Of a stretch of DNA of 64,000 nucleotides, positions 47,602-57,580 are shown in pieces; the stretch's first letter is position 1; each line of letters starts with the position of its first letter. The stretch lies in NCBI GenBank assembly GCA_002700305.1, contig PACZ01000024.1, positions 124,001 to 188,000 on the forward strand, read 5' to 3'. The notes under the pieces were generated by a model. That model worked only from the letters and a program-made list of their open reading frames with translations, had not been told where the DNA came from and did not search any database. The DNA comes from Hyphomonas sp. GTDB taxonomy: Bacteria > Pseudomonadota > Alphaproteobacteria > Caulobacterales > Hyphomonadaceae. Both the position numbers and the translations under genes were made by a program.

Positions 47602-48401
47602 AGACAGCGCTCGACAAGATCATCGACTACAAACACGGCGAAGTGGCTGAGCTGAAGCGGCAGATCAGCTTTTCAGCCATGGATGAGCAGGCCCGTGCAG
47701 CATCCCCTCCGCGAGGGTTCTCTTCAGCACTGTCCCGCGTTGCCGCTGAAGACCAGAACGCGCTGATTTGCGAGCTGAAACGCAAAAGCCCCTCGGCGGG
47801 AGAGATCCTGCCAGGTGCAGATCCGGTCCAGATCGCAAAGGAATATGAAGCCGGCGGCGCAGCGTGCCTCTCGGTGCTGACCGATGGCCCGAGTTTTGGT
47901 GGTTCCCTCACGGATTTCGCGGCAATCCGGGAAGCCGTTACCATTCCGATGTTGCGCAAGGACTTCATGATAGACCCGATCCAGGTCGCAGAGGCGCGCG
48001 CCTGGGGCGCGGACTGCATTCTGGTCATCATGGCCAGCCTGGACGATGCACAGGCCGCCGAACTGACCGACTGCGCCATGGGTTATGGCATGGATGTTCT
48101 GGTGGAAACGCACAATGAGGCTGAACTGGAACGAGCGCTGCGCCTGCCCTCACCGCTGATCGGTATCAACAACCGGGACCTGAAGCGCATGGTCACCGAT
48201 CTGTCGACAACTGAGCGCCTTGCGCCGCTTGTACCTGCCGATCGTCAGATGGTTGCCGAAAGCGGAATTTCGTCTACCGCGCACATCGATCGCTTGCGTC
48301 AGACCGGGGCACGCCGCTTCCTGATCGGCGAAAGCCTGATGAAGCGCGAATCGGAACGCCAATCGGCTGTCAGCGAGTTGCGAACAACTTCCGGCAATTG
48401 A
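47598..48401 (+). CDS. trpC: Indole-3-glycerol phosphate synthase
   Basis: 267 residues, single-function Trp[17 protein letters not shown] contains the catalytic Lys, [29 protein letters not shown] the next two barrel strands, and [12 protein letters not shown] the phosphate region; VAESGI and FLIGESLMK close the barrel. It forms the indole ring from CdRP. In many alphaproteobacteria moaC and moeA stand between trpC and lexA; here lexA follows directly. Confidence 0.97.
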   Translation: MKTALDKIIDYKHGEVAELKRQISFSAMDEQARAASPPRGFSSALSRVAAEDQNALICELKRKSPSAGEILPGADPVQIAKEYEAGGAACLSVLTDGPSFGGSLTDFAAIREAVTIPMLRKDFMIDPIQVAEARAWGADCILVIMASLDDAQAAELTDCAMGYGMDVLVETHNEAELERALRLPSPLIGINNRDLKRMVTDLSTTERLAPLVPADRQMVAESGISSTAHIDRLRQTGARRFLIGESLMKRESERQSAVSELRTTSGN

Positions 48402-48404
48402 CCC

Positions 48405-48436
48405 GAACAGTGAACACATGTAGAACACATGTGAAC
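48405..48436. promoter_or_regulatory. LexA (SOS) box upstream of lexA
   Basis: GAAC (48412-48415), seven bases, GAAC (48423-48426) gives the direct repeat GAAC-N7-GAAC known as the alphaproteobacterial SOS box. Two further GAAC units flank it at 48405 and 48433, with spacings of 3 and 6 bases. The site begins three bases after the trpC stop and 52 bases before the lexA ATG, as expected for autoregulation of lexA. Confidence 0.9.
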
Positions 48437-48463
48437 AAAGATTCGGACCAGAGGCGGCCCAAC

Positions 48464-49147
48464 ATGTTGACCAATAAGCAAAAAGAGCTCCTGCTCTTCA
48501 TCAATGAGCGGATCAAGGAGACAGGCGTCTCTCCCTCTTTTGACGAGATGAAGGAAGCGCTCGATCTCGCTTCGAAATCCGGTATCCACCGTCTTATCAC
48601 CGCGCTCGAAGAACGCGGCTTCATCCGCCGTCTCGCCCACCGTGCCCGGGCCCTGGAAGTTCTGAAATTGCCGGAATCGGCTGTCGCGTCTGCAACGCCA
48701 CGCGGACGGAAGGACTTCCGCCCCGCCCTGGTTTCTGCGGGTCGGCCGGCGGCTGAAGCGTCGCCGCGCACCGTTCCCCTGATTGGCCGGATCGCCGCAG
48801 GTCTTCCGATTTCCGCAATCCAGCAGGATAACGGGCATGTGAACGCCCCGGATGGGCTATCCGACAGCGAAGAACACTTTGCACTCGAGGTGCAGGGCGA
48901 CTCCATGATCGATGCAGGTATTCTGGAGGGAGATATCGTGATCTGCCGCCGGACTGAATCGGCCAGTACCGGGGATATTGTCGTGGCGCTCATTGATGGT
49001 GAGGAGGCGACGCTGAAACGCCTTCGCCGCAAAGGGGCTTCCGTCGCACTGGAAGCAGCCAACCCGGCCTACGAGACGCGTATATTCGGGCCTGACCGGG
49101 TCGCAGTCCAGGGCCGTCTGGTGGCGCTGGTCCGCCGGTACGACTAA
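48464..49147 (+). CDS. lexA: LexA repressor
   Basis: 227 residues. A winged helix-turn-helix (about 1-65, [32 protein letters not shown]) is joined by a linker to the S24 autoprotease domain. The cleavage site is Ala-Gly (A112-G113 in IAAGLP), the catalytic Ser is S147 in GDSMIDAG and the Lys K185 in ATLKRL. RecA-stimulated self-cleavage turns on the SOS response. The ATG at 48464 follows GAGGCGG; an in-frame start at 48398 would run through the operator. It converges with comEC with a four-base overlap (CTAA). Confidence 0.97.
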   Translation: MLTNKQKELLLFINERIKETGVSPSFDEMKEALDLASKSGIHRLITALEERGFIRRLAHRARALEVLKLPESAVASATPRGRKDFRPALVSAGRPAAEASPRTVPLIGRIAAGLPISAIQQDNGHVNAPDGLSDSEEHFALEVQGDSMIDAGILEGDIVICRRTESASTGDIVVALIDGEEATLKRLRRKGASVALEAANPAYETRIFGPDRVAVQGRLVALVRRYD

Positions 49148-51219
49148 TTACATGCCCGCCAGGGCCGTTTTCCACACTCCGGAGCGGTCAGGCGCTTTGG
49201 GCCTTTCTGTCCCGATTTTATGGTTATGCCGCCGGATGTGATGACGTCGGCCCAATCCAGTCTGAGATGAAGGTCGTCGAGGCGGAGTTCGACAGCCGGT
49301 ACTGCGTCACCGTCCCGGTAGAAAGTCGCGGCTCCGTCGGTAACCCCATTCCCCACAACAGGATAGGTGCACGTTGGGGCGGTACACGGCGCGCCCGGGT
49401 TAGCATTAGAGTACCGAAGCGGTGACAATCCATCGCCATCGATCATTTCAAAGCGGACGATTTCTCCATTCCCGCTCTTCAGGAACAGCTCACCGGAAGG
49501 CGCCCAATGGGCAATAACGTCTTCTGACCGCACCCACAGGATAACTGCAGGCAGGATCAGCAAGACAGAGAGCAAGATGCGCGCGCTTCCCCGCGCCGCC
49601 ATCGCACAGGCGATTGCGCAGGAACTGAGTACCAGCGTCGCGGCTGGCATCGTCTTGGGGAGTGTATAGGCAGCATTTGGCAGGGAAGCGCACCAATGAG
49701 CCACCGCCAGGACAGCTTCCAGCGACAGTCCGAACAATCTCAATCCTGTATCCCCAAACCCAAAGGGCGTCAGGATCAGGGATAAGGCCGCGAGCGGCGC
49801 ACTGACGAAAGATATGATCGGCATCGCCAGCAGATTGGCGAGAAGGCCAAACCCCGCCAACCGGTCAAAGTGATAGATGGCGAATGGCGCGGTGGCGGCA
49901 CCCGCCACCAATGACGTCACGAAGAGGGATGCCCAGCTAAAGCTCATCGATCCAAGAATGCGTTCTCGCTCTGCCCGGCGCCGCGACCAGGCATCATAGG
50001 TCGCGATCAAGGCCCCGGACGCAGCGAAGGACATCTGGAACCCTGGAGTCATCACACTTTCAGGCTGTAGCAAGACCACTAGAATCATCGCGATTGCATA
50101 GGAGCGTAAACTGAGCGCCGCCCGGTCTGCGAGTACGGCACCGAAGACAACTGCAGACATGATGAATGCCCGCTGCGTAGAAACGCTAGCCCCTGAAGTG
50201 ACGAGGTAAACGAAGCTCGCTGACAAGGCCGCGATCGCCGCAGGTTTCTGAACGGCTATACGTAATGCCAGCGGTTCGATGAAGGCCAGACCGCGCCTTA
50301 CAAGCAGGAAGACAAGCCCCCCAACCATGGCCATGTGCAGCCCTGAAATGGCAAGGAGGTGCGACAGGCCGGATGCCCGCAACGCTTCCTGATCCTCCAT
50401 CTTCATGAAGCTGCGGTCCCCGGAAACGAGGGCCGCTGCGAACCCGCCTGCTCGCGAGCCGGCTGCTTCATTCACATGTTCGGCAAGCCGCCTGCGGAAC
50501 GCAGCCACACGGAGGTCCAGCTGTTTCATCCGGCTGTCGGGGGCGCCAAGCGTGCCGCCTCTGCAACGTCCCATCACATACCCGACGCCGCCCAGCTGTT
50601 CGAACCAGGCTTGCCGCCGGAAATCATAGTCACCGGGCAGCGACGGCGATGGTGGAGGTCGCAGAAGCGCGAAACATCTCACGAACCGCCCCGGTGCAAC
50701 CTGCAGGTCCAGCCGATGCGTGACCCGAACAAATTTCGGGGTTTCTTCTGCGCTAACGCCGGAAAGCGCATGAACCTCTATGCGCAGCCGATTCCCCTTT
50801 GCCCCCGGTTCCACTTCACGGATCCATCCTTCCAGCATCAGGGGCCGCATCCCGGAACTGATGACAGGCGCTTCAACAGAAGCGGTTCTAAAGGTCGCTG
50901 CGGTGAAACCTCCGATCAATCCAAGAAGGACGAGTGCCGGAAGATTGATGGCCGACATCCACCAGACCCATCTGGTGGAAATGTAGAGGATACCTGCCAC
51001 AAATGTTGCAATGAGACAGGGCCAGATCAGCGGCTCGTTTGACAGGGTAAAATAGACGATTACTCCCCCACAAAGGGAAAAGCCGAGCAGCAACGGGCGC
51101 GAGTCTATTTCCGCAATAGACCAAAGGCTGCCCCACACGGCTGCAATAGCTGGCGCCAGCCCCTTGCCTTCAGCAGCAACCTTGTGTTTCTGCCAGCCAG
51201 GACGCCTGAATTGCAGCAT
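49144..51219 (-). CDS. comEC: ComEC/Rec2 family DNA-uptake membrane protein
   Basis: 691 residues with an N-terminal membrane hairpin, a DUF4131 soluble segment (about 100-230) and the Competence domain of many helices (about 260-560): [30 protein letters not shown] and [17 protein letters not shown]-like blocks are characteristic. The C-terminal beta-lactamase-like domain of full ComEC is absent; a short soluble tail (about 590-691) remains, as in many alphaproteobacteria. It would carry single-stranded DNA across the inner membrane. Only 21 bases separate it from divergent gltX. Confidence 0.9.
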   Translation of the reverse strand: MLQFRRPGWQKHKVAAEGKGLAPAIAAVWGSLWSIAEIDSRPLLLGFSLCGGVIVYFTLSNEPLIWPCLIATFVAGILYISTRWVWWMSAINLPALVLLGLIGGFTAATFRTASVEAPVISSGMRPLMLEGWIREVEPGAKGNRLRIEVHALSGVSAEETPKFVRVTHRLDLQVAPGRFVRCFALLRPPPSPSLPGDYDFRRQAWFEQLGGVGYVMGRCRGGTLGAPDSRMKQLDLRVAAFRRRLAEHVNEAAGSRAGGFAAALVSGDRSFMKMEDQEALRASGLSHLLAISGLHMAMVGGLVFLLVRRGLAFIEPLALRIAVQKPAAIAALSASFVYLVTSGASVSTQRAFIMSAVVFGAVLADRAALSLRSYAIAMILVVLLQPESVMTPGFQMSFAASGALIATYDAWSRRRAERERILGSMSFSWASLFVTSLVAGAATAPFAIYHFDRLAGFGLLANLLAMPIISFVSAPLAALSLILTPFGFGDTGLRLFGLSLEAVLAVAHWCASLPNAAYTLPKTMPAATLVLSSCAIACAMAARGSARILLSVLLILPAVILWVRSEDVIAHWAPSGELFLKSGNGEIVRFEMIDGDGLSPLRYSNANPGAPCTAPTCTYPVVGNGVTDGAATFYRDGDAVPAVELRLDDLHLRLDWADVITSGGITIKSGQKGPKRLTAPECGKRPWRACN

Positions 51220-51240
51220 TAAGCGGAGCCCTCACGAGAC

Positions 51241-52716
51241 ATGGACGTTGTCACGCGGTTTGCCCCCTCTCCCACTGGCATGCTCCATATTGGAGGCGCC
51301 CGGACTGCACTTTTCAACTACCTTTTCGCGAAACACAACAACGGGAAGTTTCTTCTGAGGATCGAAGACACTGACCGCGAACGTTCGACGCCGGAAGCGA
51401 CTGCCGCCATCCTTGAGGGGATGGACTGGCTTGGGCTCACGCCTGATGAGCCGCCGGTGATGCAATTCGAGCGCGCCTCCCGGCATGCCGAAGTCGCAGA
51501 AGAGATGATCCGCCGCGGCACGGCATTCCGGTGTTATGCGACTCAGGAAGAGCTGCAGGCGCGCCGGGACCTCGGCGAAGAAAAGCGGAAAGCTGCGAAA
51601 GCGGAAGGCATATCCGATGAGGAGAAAGCCTCCCTGCTTGAAGAAGCCCATGCCTTGCTGGCGCCTTACCGGTCTCCCTGGCGGGACGGTGCCCCGCCGC
51701 CCTCGCCCGACGCCCCCTACACTGTGCGCCTGCGGGCGCCGGAGAGTGGAGAACGTATCCTTGAGGATGGTGTTCAGGGCACAGTCCGCATTCAGGCAGA
51801 CGAGCTGGATGACCTTATCCTGCTGCGCGCCGATGGCACGCCGACCTATATGCTGGCTGTCGTCGTCGACGATCACGACATGGGAATCACGCACATCATC
51901 CGTGGCGACGATCATTTGCGGAACGCTTTCCGGCAGATCCCGATTTATGAGGCGATGGGCTGGGACGTTCCGTTCATGGCCCACGTTCCGATGATCCACG
52001 GTGCCGATGGTGCGAAACTCTCCAAACGGCACGGGGCCCTCTCGACGCTTGCTTACCGCGAGATGGGGTACTTGCCCGAAGCGATGCGGGCATATCTGCT
52101 GCGTATCGGCTGGAGCCATGGTGATCAGGAAATCTTCACGGACGAAGAGGCTGTCGCCGCTTTCGATGTCTCCGGCATCAACCGTGCCCCCGGACGGCTG
52201 GACCTCGACAAACTCGGCCAGGTCAACTCGCACTTCCTGCGCCTGGCAAGCGACGAGCGTCTGTTTGATTTGCTAAAGCCCTACTGGGAGGCAGAAGCGC
52301 CGATCGGAGATGCCGAATCCCGGTTGCGAGCAGCCCTGCCCCACATGAAAGACCGGGGCACGACATTGCCGGAACTTGCACAGGCATTTTCGTTCCTGTT
52401 GGCCAAAAGACCGCTGGAAATGAACAAAAAGGCCAGAAAGGCAGTTCGCGGTGAGGGACTTGACCGTTTGCGTAGCTTGCGCGACGAACTGCAGCAGCTG
52501 TCGGATTGGACGGCTGAACAGATTTCTGTGACGATTGCTTCTTATTGCACTGCACAAGGCCTATCTATGGGGCAGATAGGCCCTCCGTTGCGCGCTGCGC
52601 TCACAGGCGGACTGCCAGCACCGGATATTGCACCGGTACTGGAATGGCTCGGCCGGGACGAAGCGCTTGGAAGAATTGAAGATCAACTGGCGCCGGAAAA
52701 TGCTCCGGGCGCCTGA
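51241..52716 (+). CDS. gltX: Glutamyl-tRNA synthetase
   Basis: 491 residues, class I synthetase. The HIGH-type motif is RFAPSPTGMLHIGGARTALFNYLFA, followed by LRIEDTDRERS and GADGAKLSKRHGALS (KMSKS-type). It charges tRNA-Glu; non-discriminating activity on tRNA-Gln is possible in this group but not shown here. The gene precedes gltA by 30 bases, a common alphaproteobacterial pair. Confidence 0.97.
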   Translation: MDVVTRFAPSPTGMLHIGGARTALFNYLFAKHNNGKFLLRIEDTDRERSTPEATAAILEGMDWLGLTPDEPPVMQFERASRHAEVAEEMIRRGTAFRCYATQEELQARRDLGEEKRKAAKAEGISDEEKASLLEEAHALLAPYRSPWRDGAPPPSPDAPYTVRLRAPESGERILEDGVQGTVRIQADELDDLILLRADGTPTYMLAVVVDDHDMGITHIIRGDDHLRNAFRQIPIYEAMGWDVPFMAHVPMIHGADGAKLSKRHGALSTLAYREMGYLPEAMRAYLLRIGWSHGDQEIFTDEEAVAAFDVSGINRAPGRLDLDKLGQVNSHFLRLASDERLFDLLKPYWEAEAPIGDAESRLRAALPHMKDRGTTLPELAQAFSFLLAKRPLEMNKKARKAVRGEGLDRLRSLRDELQQLSDWTAEQISVTIASYCTAQGLSMGQIGPPLRAALTGGLPAPDIAPVLEWLGRDEALGRIEDQLAPENAPGA

Positions 52717-52746
52717 GAAACAAGAAGGGTTTGAAGGTTAAGGCTG

Positions 52747-54051
52747 ATGGAAAACAAGACGAAACAAACCGGCACCGCAAAACTGGATGTTGCTGGTAAC
52801 TCCTACGAACTGCCGGTCCTGTCCGGAACACACGGCCCCGACGTAATCGATATCCGTCGGGTGTACGCGGAAACGAACCATTTCACGTTCGATCCGGGCT
52901 TCACCTCCACAGCCAGCTGTGAAAGCCAGATTACGTTCATCGACGGGGATGAAGGCGTGCTTCTTCATCGCGGCTACCCGATCGGCCAACTTGCTGAACA
53001 GTCCACCTTCCCGGAAGTCTGCCATCTGATCCTGTATGGCGAGCTGCCGACAAAGTCTGAGCTCGAAGACTTCAACGATACGATCAAGCAGCACACCCTG
53101 CTTCACACCCAGATGGATCGCTTCTTCGAAGGGTTCCGGCGCGACAGCCACCCAATGGCGATGCTGACAGCAACGGTTGGCGGACTTGCCTCCTTCTATC
53201 CGGGCGCCATGGACAGCGAGGACCCGGAAGAGCGCCGTCTCAACTCGATCCGTCTTCTTGCAAAGATGCCGACCCTCTGTGCCCGTATCCTGAAGTACAA
53301 TCTCGGCCAGAAATACGTCGATCCGCGGAACGAGTACTCGTACGCAGAGAACTTCCTGAACATGTGTTTCTCGGTTTCAGCCGAGGACTACAAAGTCGAC
53401 CCGGCAATCGCCAAGGCGATGGACCGCTTCTTCATCCTGCACGCTGACCACGAGCAGAACGCGTCGACTTCGACCGTCCGCCTCGCCGGCTCGTCGGGCG
53501 CTCACCCGTTCGCCGCTGTCGCTGCAGGCGTGGCCTGCCTCTGGGGCCCCAGCCATGGCGGCGCCAATGAAGCCTGCCTCAATATGCTGCACCAGATTGG
53601 CTCGGCAGACCGGATTCCGGAATTCATCGAGAAGGCCAAGGACAAGAACGACCCCTTCCGCCTCATGGGCTTCGGCCACCGCGTGTACAAAAACTACGAT
53701 CCACGCGCCAAAGTGATGCGCGAGTCAGCCCATGAAGTGCTCGACCTGCTCGGCCTCAAGGATACGCCGATCCTCGAAGTGGCGATGGAGCTGGAACGTA
53801 TCGCACTCGAAGACGAATACTTCATCGAGAAGAAGCTCTACCCGAACGTCGACTTCTATTCCGGCATCATCCTGGATGCCATCGGCTTCCCGAAGCAGAT
53901 GTTCACTGTGCTGTTCTCGCTCGCCCGCACCGTCGGCTGGGTCGCCCAGCTGAACGAAATGATCGACGACCCGACCCAGCGTATTGGCCGCCCGCGCCAA
54001 ATCTATACCGGTGCGGCGAAGCGGGATTATGTTCCGATCGATCAACGCTAA
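52747..54051 (+). CDS. gltA: Citrate synthase
   Basis: 434 residues, hexameric-type length. [31 protein letters not shown] opens the fold, [28 protein letters not shown] contains a catalytic His, [15 protein letters not shown] another, and [15 protein letters not shown] with [15 protein letters not shown] the catalytic Asp. It condenses acetyl-CoA and oxaloacetate. An intrinsic terminator follows. Confidence 0.98.
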   Translation: MENKTKQTGTAKLDVAGNSYELPVLSGTHGPDVIDIRRVYAETNHFTFDPGFTSTASCESQITFIDGDEGVLLHRGYPIGQLAEQSTFPEVCHLILYGELPTKSELEDFNDTIKQHTLLHTQMDRFFEGFRRDSHPMAMLTATVGGLASFYPGAMDSEDPEERRLNSIRLLAKMPTLCARILKYNLGQKYVDPRNEYSYAENFLNMCFSVSAEDYKVDPAIAKAMDRFFILHADHEQNASTSTVRLAGSSGAHPFAAVAAGVACLWGPSHGGANEACLNMLHQIGSADRIPEFIEKAKDKNDPFRLMGFGHRVYKNYDPRAKVMRESAHEVLDLLGLKDTPILEVAMELERIALEDEYFIEKKLYPNVDFYSGIILDAIGFPKQMFTVLFSLARTVGWVAQLNEMIDDPTQRIGRPRQIYTGAAKRDYVPIDQR

Positions 54052-54073
54052 GGCACGTTGAGATGAATATGGA

Positions 54074-54109
54074 AACGCCACCTGCCGCGAACAGGTGGCG
54101 TTTTCTTTT
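54074..54109 (+). terminator. Rho-independent terminator after gltA
   Basis: CGCCACCTG (54076-54084) and CAGGTGGCG (54092-54100) form a perfect 9-bp stem around a 7-base loop, followed at once by TTTTCTTTT. It lies 25 bases after the gltA stop and separates gltX-gltA from purQ. Confidence 0.93.
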
Positions 54110-54171
54110 CTGCGTCACCAGAAGAATTTCCCCGTTCCCTTCAGCCCCGACTCCTTGCTAAAGGCTGCCTC

Positions 54172-54840
54172 ATGAAAACCGCTGTCATTGTCTTTCCTGG
54201 TTCGAACTGTGATCGTGATGCCCACGACGCGCTCCTCAAGGTTACCGGCAAGGCGCCGGCCATGGTCTGGCACAAGGACGGGACGATCCCCGAAGGCACG
54301 GACTTCGTGATGGTGCCGGGAGGCTTCTCCTACGGAGACTACCTGCGCTGTGGTGCCATGGCAGGCAATTCTCCGGTCATTTCCCAGCTGATCGCTCATG
54401 CCGAGCGCGGCGGCTATGTTCTAGGCGTCTGCAACGGGTTCCAGATCCTGTGCGAGACAGGACTTTTGCCTGGCGCATTGATGCGCAATGCATCGCTGCA
54501 CTTCGTCTGCAAACCCCAGCCGTTGACAGTCGAGACCTCCAATACGGCCTTCACCAGTGCGTATCAGGGACGCAGTGAAGTCGTCATCCCGATCGCCCAT
54601 CATGATGGCAACTACTACGCAGATGACGCCACGCTCGACCGGATAGAAGGCGATGGCCACGTGGCATTCCGTTATGCGGCCGGCGAAAACCCGAATGGTT
54701 CAGCCCGCGATATCGCCGGCATCCTCAGCCAGAACGGGCGCGTTCTTGGACTCATGCCTCACCCGGAGCGGGCCATTGGCGGCCATGAAGGTGGTGATGA
54801 CGGTCTCGGACTGTTCGAGAGCCTGCTGAGCGCAGCCTGA
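54172..54840 (+). CDS. purQ: Phosphoribosylformylglycinamidine synthase subunit PurQ
   Basis: 222 residues. [17 protein letters not shown] at the start, [19 protein letters not shown], nucleophile Cys in [11 protein letters not shown] and [10 protein letters not shown] with the His/Glu pair define the PurQ glutaminase. It supplies ammonia to the small form of PurL, which also needs PurS. The usual purS gene is not upstream here, where a terminator and a 60-base gap stand instead, and I found no purS-like frame in the window. Confidence 0.97.
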   Translation: MKTAVIVFPGSNCDRDAHDALLKVTGKAPAMVWHKDGTIPEGTDFVMVPGGFSYGDYLRCGAMAGNSPVISQLIAHAERGGYVLGVCNGFQILCETGLLPGALMRNASLHFVCKPQPLTVETSNTAFTSAYQGRSEVVIPIAHHDGNYYADDATLDRIEGDGHVAFRYAAGENPNGSARDIAGILSQNGRVLGLMPHPERAIGGHEGGDDGLGLFESLLSAA

Positions 54841-54879
54841 AGCGCTGGTCAGCACCTGCCCGCCCCGGTATGAGGCGGT

Positions 54880-56358
54880 ATGACTTCTTCTGTTGATCCG
54901 AATAAATTGTCGGCCCGCCTGTCCGAAGCGTCTGCGCTTCGCAATGCTGGACGCGTTCCCGAAGCGATTGCCGCATATCGCGACGTCCTCGCCATGGAAC
55001 CCAACCTGCCGGACAGCTGGTACAATCTTGGCTGGCTGCTCCGCCGCAATGGGCAACCTTCCGACGCCCTGAAAGCTTATGAAGAAGCACTGGCAAGAAA
55101 CATTACGGGCCCCGAAGAAGTCTGGCTCAATATTGGCGTTTTACACGCAGATGATTTCCTGAAACCGGATGCTGCCATTGAGGCTTATGAGCAGGCACTG
55201 AAGCTCAAGGAGGACTTTGTTCCAGCCCTCTTCAATCTGGCAAACACGCATGAAGACCTTGGACAGGTCGAACGCGCTGTCGCGCTCTATCAGAAGATTC
55301 TGGAAGTTGCGCCCATGGAAGCCGAGCCTTTGGCGAGGATCGCCAATATCAGCCGGCCGACTTCGCTGGACGACGGGATCGTCAAACGTGTCGACGAAGC
55401 CCGAGTCCGGCAGGACATCCCTGCAGCGTCCCGCGCCAGTCTTGAATTTGCCTTTGGCAGAATGCTCGACTTCCTTGGCGAATATGATGCTGCCTTCGCC
55501 GCTTATGAGCGCGCAAACCAGGCTTCAGAGTCCGTGCGTCCGCCGAATTATCCGGGATTTAACCAAGGCAGGAGCGAAGCCATTGTAGATGCGCTTAAGG
55601 CAATGCCGGCCCCATCGGCTGGGAAGCTGCCCTCTTCCCCGATACAGCCGGTATTCATCCTCGGACAGTTCCGCTCCGGCTCGACTTTGCTGGAACAGAT
55701 CCTCTCCGGCCACAGTCAGGTTTCGACCATGGGTGAGCTGCCCTTGCTGGCTCAGATCGGTGCCAAGCGGTTTTCTCCATACCCTGCAAAGCTTGCAGAC
55801 GCTTCAGAAGAAGAGCTGGCAAATGCGCGGGGAGAATACTTCAAAGGTCTCGAAGACCGCCGTTCGGGTCTCTCAGGTATTGTGACCGATAAGCGCCCGG
55901 ACAACTATTTTCACGTCGGGATGATCCTGCGCCTCTTTCCGGAAGCCAGAATTCTTCACACGGTGCGGGATTCGCGGGATGTTTGCCTGTCGACGTTCTT
56001 TGCCCATCTTGATCTTCATCAGGTGCATGCAACGGACCTTAAGAATATCGCCCGGCACTACAGGGCTTATGAACAGCTCATGGCCCATTGGAAATCACTG
56101 GCGCCAGATCAGATTCTCGATGTCCCCTATGATACGCTTGTAAACGAGCCCGAACAGGAAGTGAGAAACATCCTCGATTTCCTGGGCCTGCCTTTCGAGC
56201 AGGCCTGCCTCGAGTTTCATGCATCCTCCGCACCCGTGAAGACCGCCAGTGTCTGGCAGGTACGTGAGCCGCTTTATACACGCTCCTCCGGACGCTGGCG
56301 GAACTATGAAAAGCATCTCGGCCCAATGATGGAGGTTCTCAATGGCACAACACGCTGA
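54880..56358 (+). CDS. TPR-sulfotransferase fusion protein
   Basis: 492 residues. TPR repeats fill about residues 8-150 (AIAAYRDVLAMEPNLPDSWYNLGWLL, DALKAYEEALARN). The C-terminal half is a P-loop sulfotransferase: VFILGQFRSGSTLLEQIL (5'-phosphosulfate loop), ILHTVRDSRDVCLSTFF (3'-phosphate region) and LDVPYDTLVNEPEQEVRNILDFL. It probably sulfates a protein or glycan, with the TPR part binding a partner. It overlaps the deaminase gene by 17 bases in a different frame. Similar fusions are frequent in marine alphaproteobacteria. Confidence 0.9.
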   Translation: MTSSVDPNKLSARLSEASALRNAGRVPEAIAAYRDVLAMEPNLPDSWYNLGWLLRRNGQPSDALKAYEEALARNITGPEEVWLNIGVLHADDFLKPDAAIEAYEQALKLKEDFVPALFNLANTHEDLGQVERAVALYQKILEVAPMEAEPLARIANISRPTSLDDGIVKRVDEARVRQDIPAASRASLEFAFGRMLDFLGEYDAAFAAYERANQASESVRPPNYPGFNQGRSEAIVDALKAMPAPSAGKLPSSPIQPVFILGQFRSGSTLLEQILSGHSQVSTMGELPLLAQIGAKRFSPYPAKLADASEEELANARGEYFKGLEDRRSGLSGIVTDKRPDNYFHVGMILRLFPEARILHTVRDSRDVCLSTFFAHLDLHQVHATDLKNIARHYRAYEQLMAHWKSLAPDQILDVPYDTLVNEPEQEVRNILDFLGLPFEQACLEFHASSAPVKTASVWQVREPLYTRSSGRWRNYEKHLGPMMEVLNGTTR

Positions 56359-57343
56359 GCTGATCGCGAGCCTTCCGAAAGCCGAACTGCACCTTCACAT
56401 TGAGGGTAGTTTTGAACCGGAAATGATGATGCAGATTGCGGAGCGCAATCGGGTCGAAATTCCGTTTAAAACTCTGGAAGACGCAAAAGCTGCCTACAAT
56501 TTCTCGAACCTTCAGGAATTTCTGGACCTCTATTATCAGGGCATGAACGTCCTGCGCACGGAGCAGGATTTCCACGACCTGACCTGGGCCTATCTCAAAC
56601 GCGTAAAAAACGACAATGTCCGGCACGTCGAGATGTTCTACGACCCGCAGGCCCATACCGGTCGCGGCGTCGCATTCGGAACAGTGACTGAGGGAATTCT
56701 CTCCGCTCTGGAACGCGGTGAAAAAGAACTCGGTATCAGTTCGATGTTGATCATGAGCTTTCTTCGACACCTTTCGGAAGAAGACGGCTTTGCGCTGCTG
56801 GAGGAATCAAAACCCTGGCATGACAAGTTCGTCGGCGTTGGCCTCGACAGTTCGGAGGTCGGTCACCCGCCCCTGAAGTTTGAACGCCTTTTTGCCCGAT
56901 GCAGGGAACTTGGCTTCAAACTCTGCCTGCATGCCGGTGAAGAAGGTCCGCCCTCCTATGTCAGGGAAGCGCTTCTGGACATTGGCGCGGACCGGATCGA
57001 TCACGGGAACCGGTCCATGGAGGACGCTGGCCTGATCGAGATCCTGCGCGATACGCAGACCCCCCTGACCAACTGCCCGCTGTCCAACCTCGCCCTTTGT
57101 GTAATTGATGATCTGAAGAAAAGCCCCCTCAAGGCGCAACTTGAAGCAGGCCTCCTCGTGACCGTGAATTCAGACGATCCGGCGTATTTTGGCGGTTACA
57201 TTGGAAAGAACTTCGAACAGATCAGCGAAGCGCTCGACCTGTCTTCGGAGCAGATAATTCAGCTGGCAAAGAACAGTTTTACGGCGTCGTTCCTGCCGGA
57301 AAACGTGCGCTCACAATTCATACGGGAAATAGAAGGCGCTTGA
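56342..57343 (+). CDS. add: Adenosine/adenine deaminase family protein
   Basis: 333 residues. The metal-dependent deaminase motifs are ELHLHIEGS (15-23), LHAGEEG, DRIDHGNRS and TVNSDDPAYFGGY. The last, together with the length, resembles the adenine deaminase (ADE) branch of the family more than classical adenosine deaminase, so the substrate is open. It converts adenine or adenosine to hypoxanthine or inosine, feeding the IMP-GuaB-GuaA route. It is translationally overlapped by the sulfotransferase gene. Confidence 0.92.
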   Translation: MAQHAELIASLPKAELHLHIEGSFEPEMMMQIAERNRVEIPFKTLEDAKAAYNFSNLQEFLDLYYQGMNVLRTEQDFHDLTWAYLKRVKNDNVRHVEMFYDPQAHTGRGVAFGTVTEGILSALERGEKELGISSMLIMSFLRHLSEEDGFALLEESKPWHDKFVGVGLDSSEVGHPPLKFERLFARCRELGFKLCLHAGEEGPPSYVREALLDIGADRIDHGNRSMEDAGLIEILRDTQTPLTNCPLSNLALCVIDDLKKSPLKAQLEAGLLVTVNSDDPAYFGGYIGKNFEQISEALDLSSEQIIQLAKNSFTASFLPENVRSQFIREIEGA

Positions 57344-57420
57344 GCCCTATCCCCTAATCCATTGATCCGCAGGAAACCGGGTGGGACTTGATTCACACCC
57401 CAGGATGCAATTTGCAGCAC

Positions 57421-57446
57421 GAGCGCTCAATTTAGAGTCACTCTAA
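57421..57446. promoter_or_regulatory. Palindromic operator candidate upstream of the TonB receptor
   Basis: TTAGAGT-C-ACTCTAA (57432-57446) is a perfect 7-1-7 palindrome in the 237-base gap before the TonB receptor, preceded by the 8-base palindrome GAGCGCTC (57421-57428). The form TTTAGA-N5-TCTAA resembles the Irr-type iron control element of alphaproteobacteria as I remember it. Regulation by iron is inference. Confidence 0.5.
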
Positions 57447-57580
57447 GTGTGCTTCTGTCATCACAGTTTTATAACAATATAGGTCTGGCGGGCAATATTC
57501 TTCCAATACTCCCTGTTTCCGGGGCCGATTCGGCATTAACTGGCCCAGTGAGGTTAAAAAACAGACAGGAGTGTAGAATT

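Noticed and set aside
51232-52233. A 333-codon frame antisense to gltX
   Set aside because: gltX carries all class I synthetase motifs; the antisense frame is a shadow.
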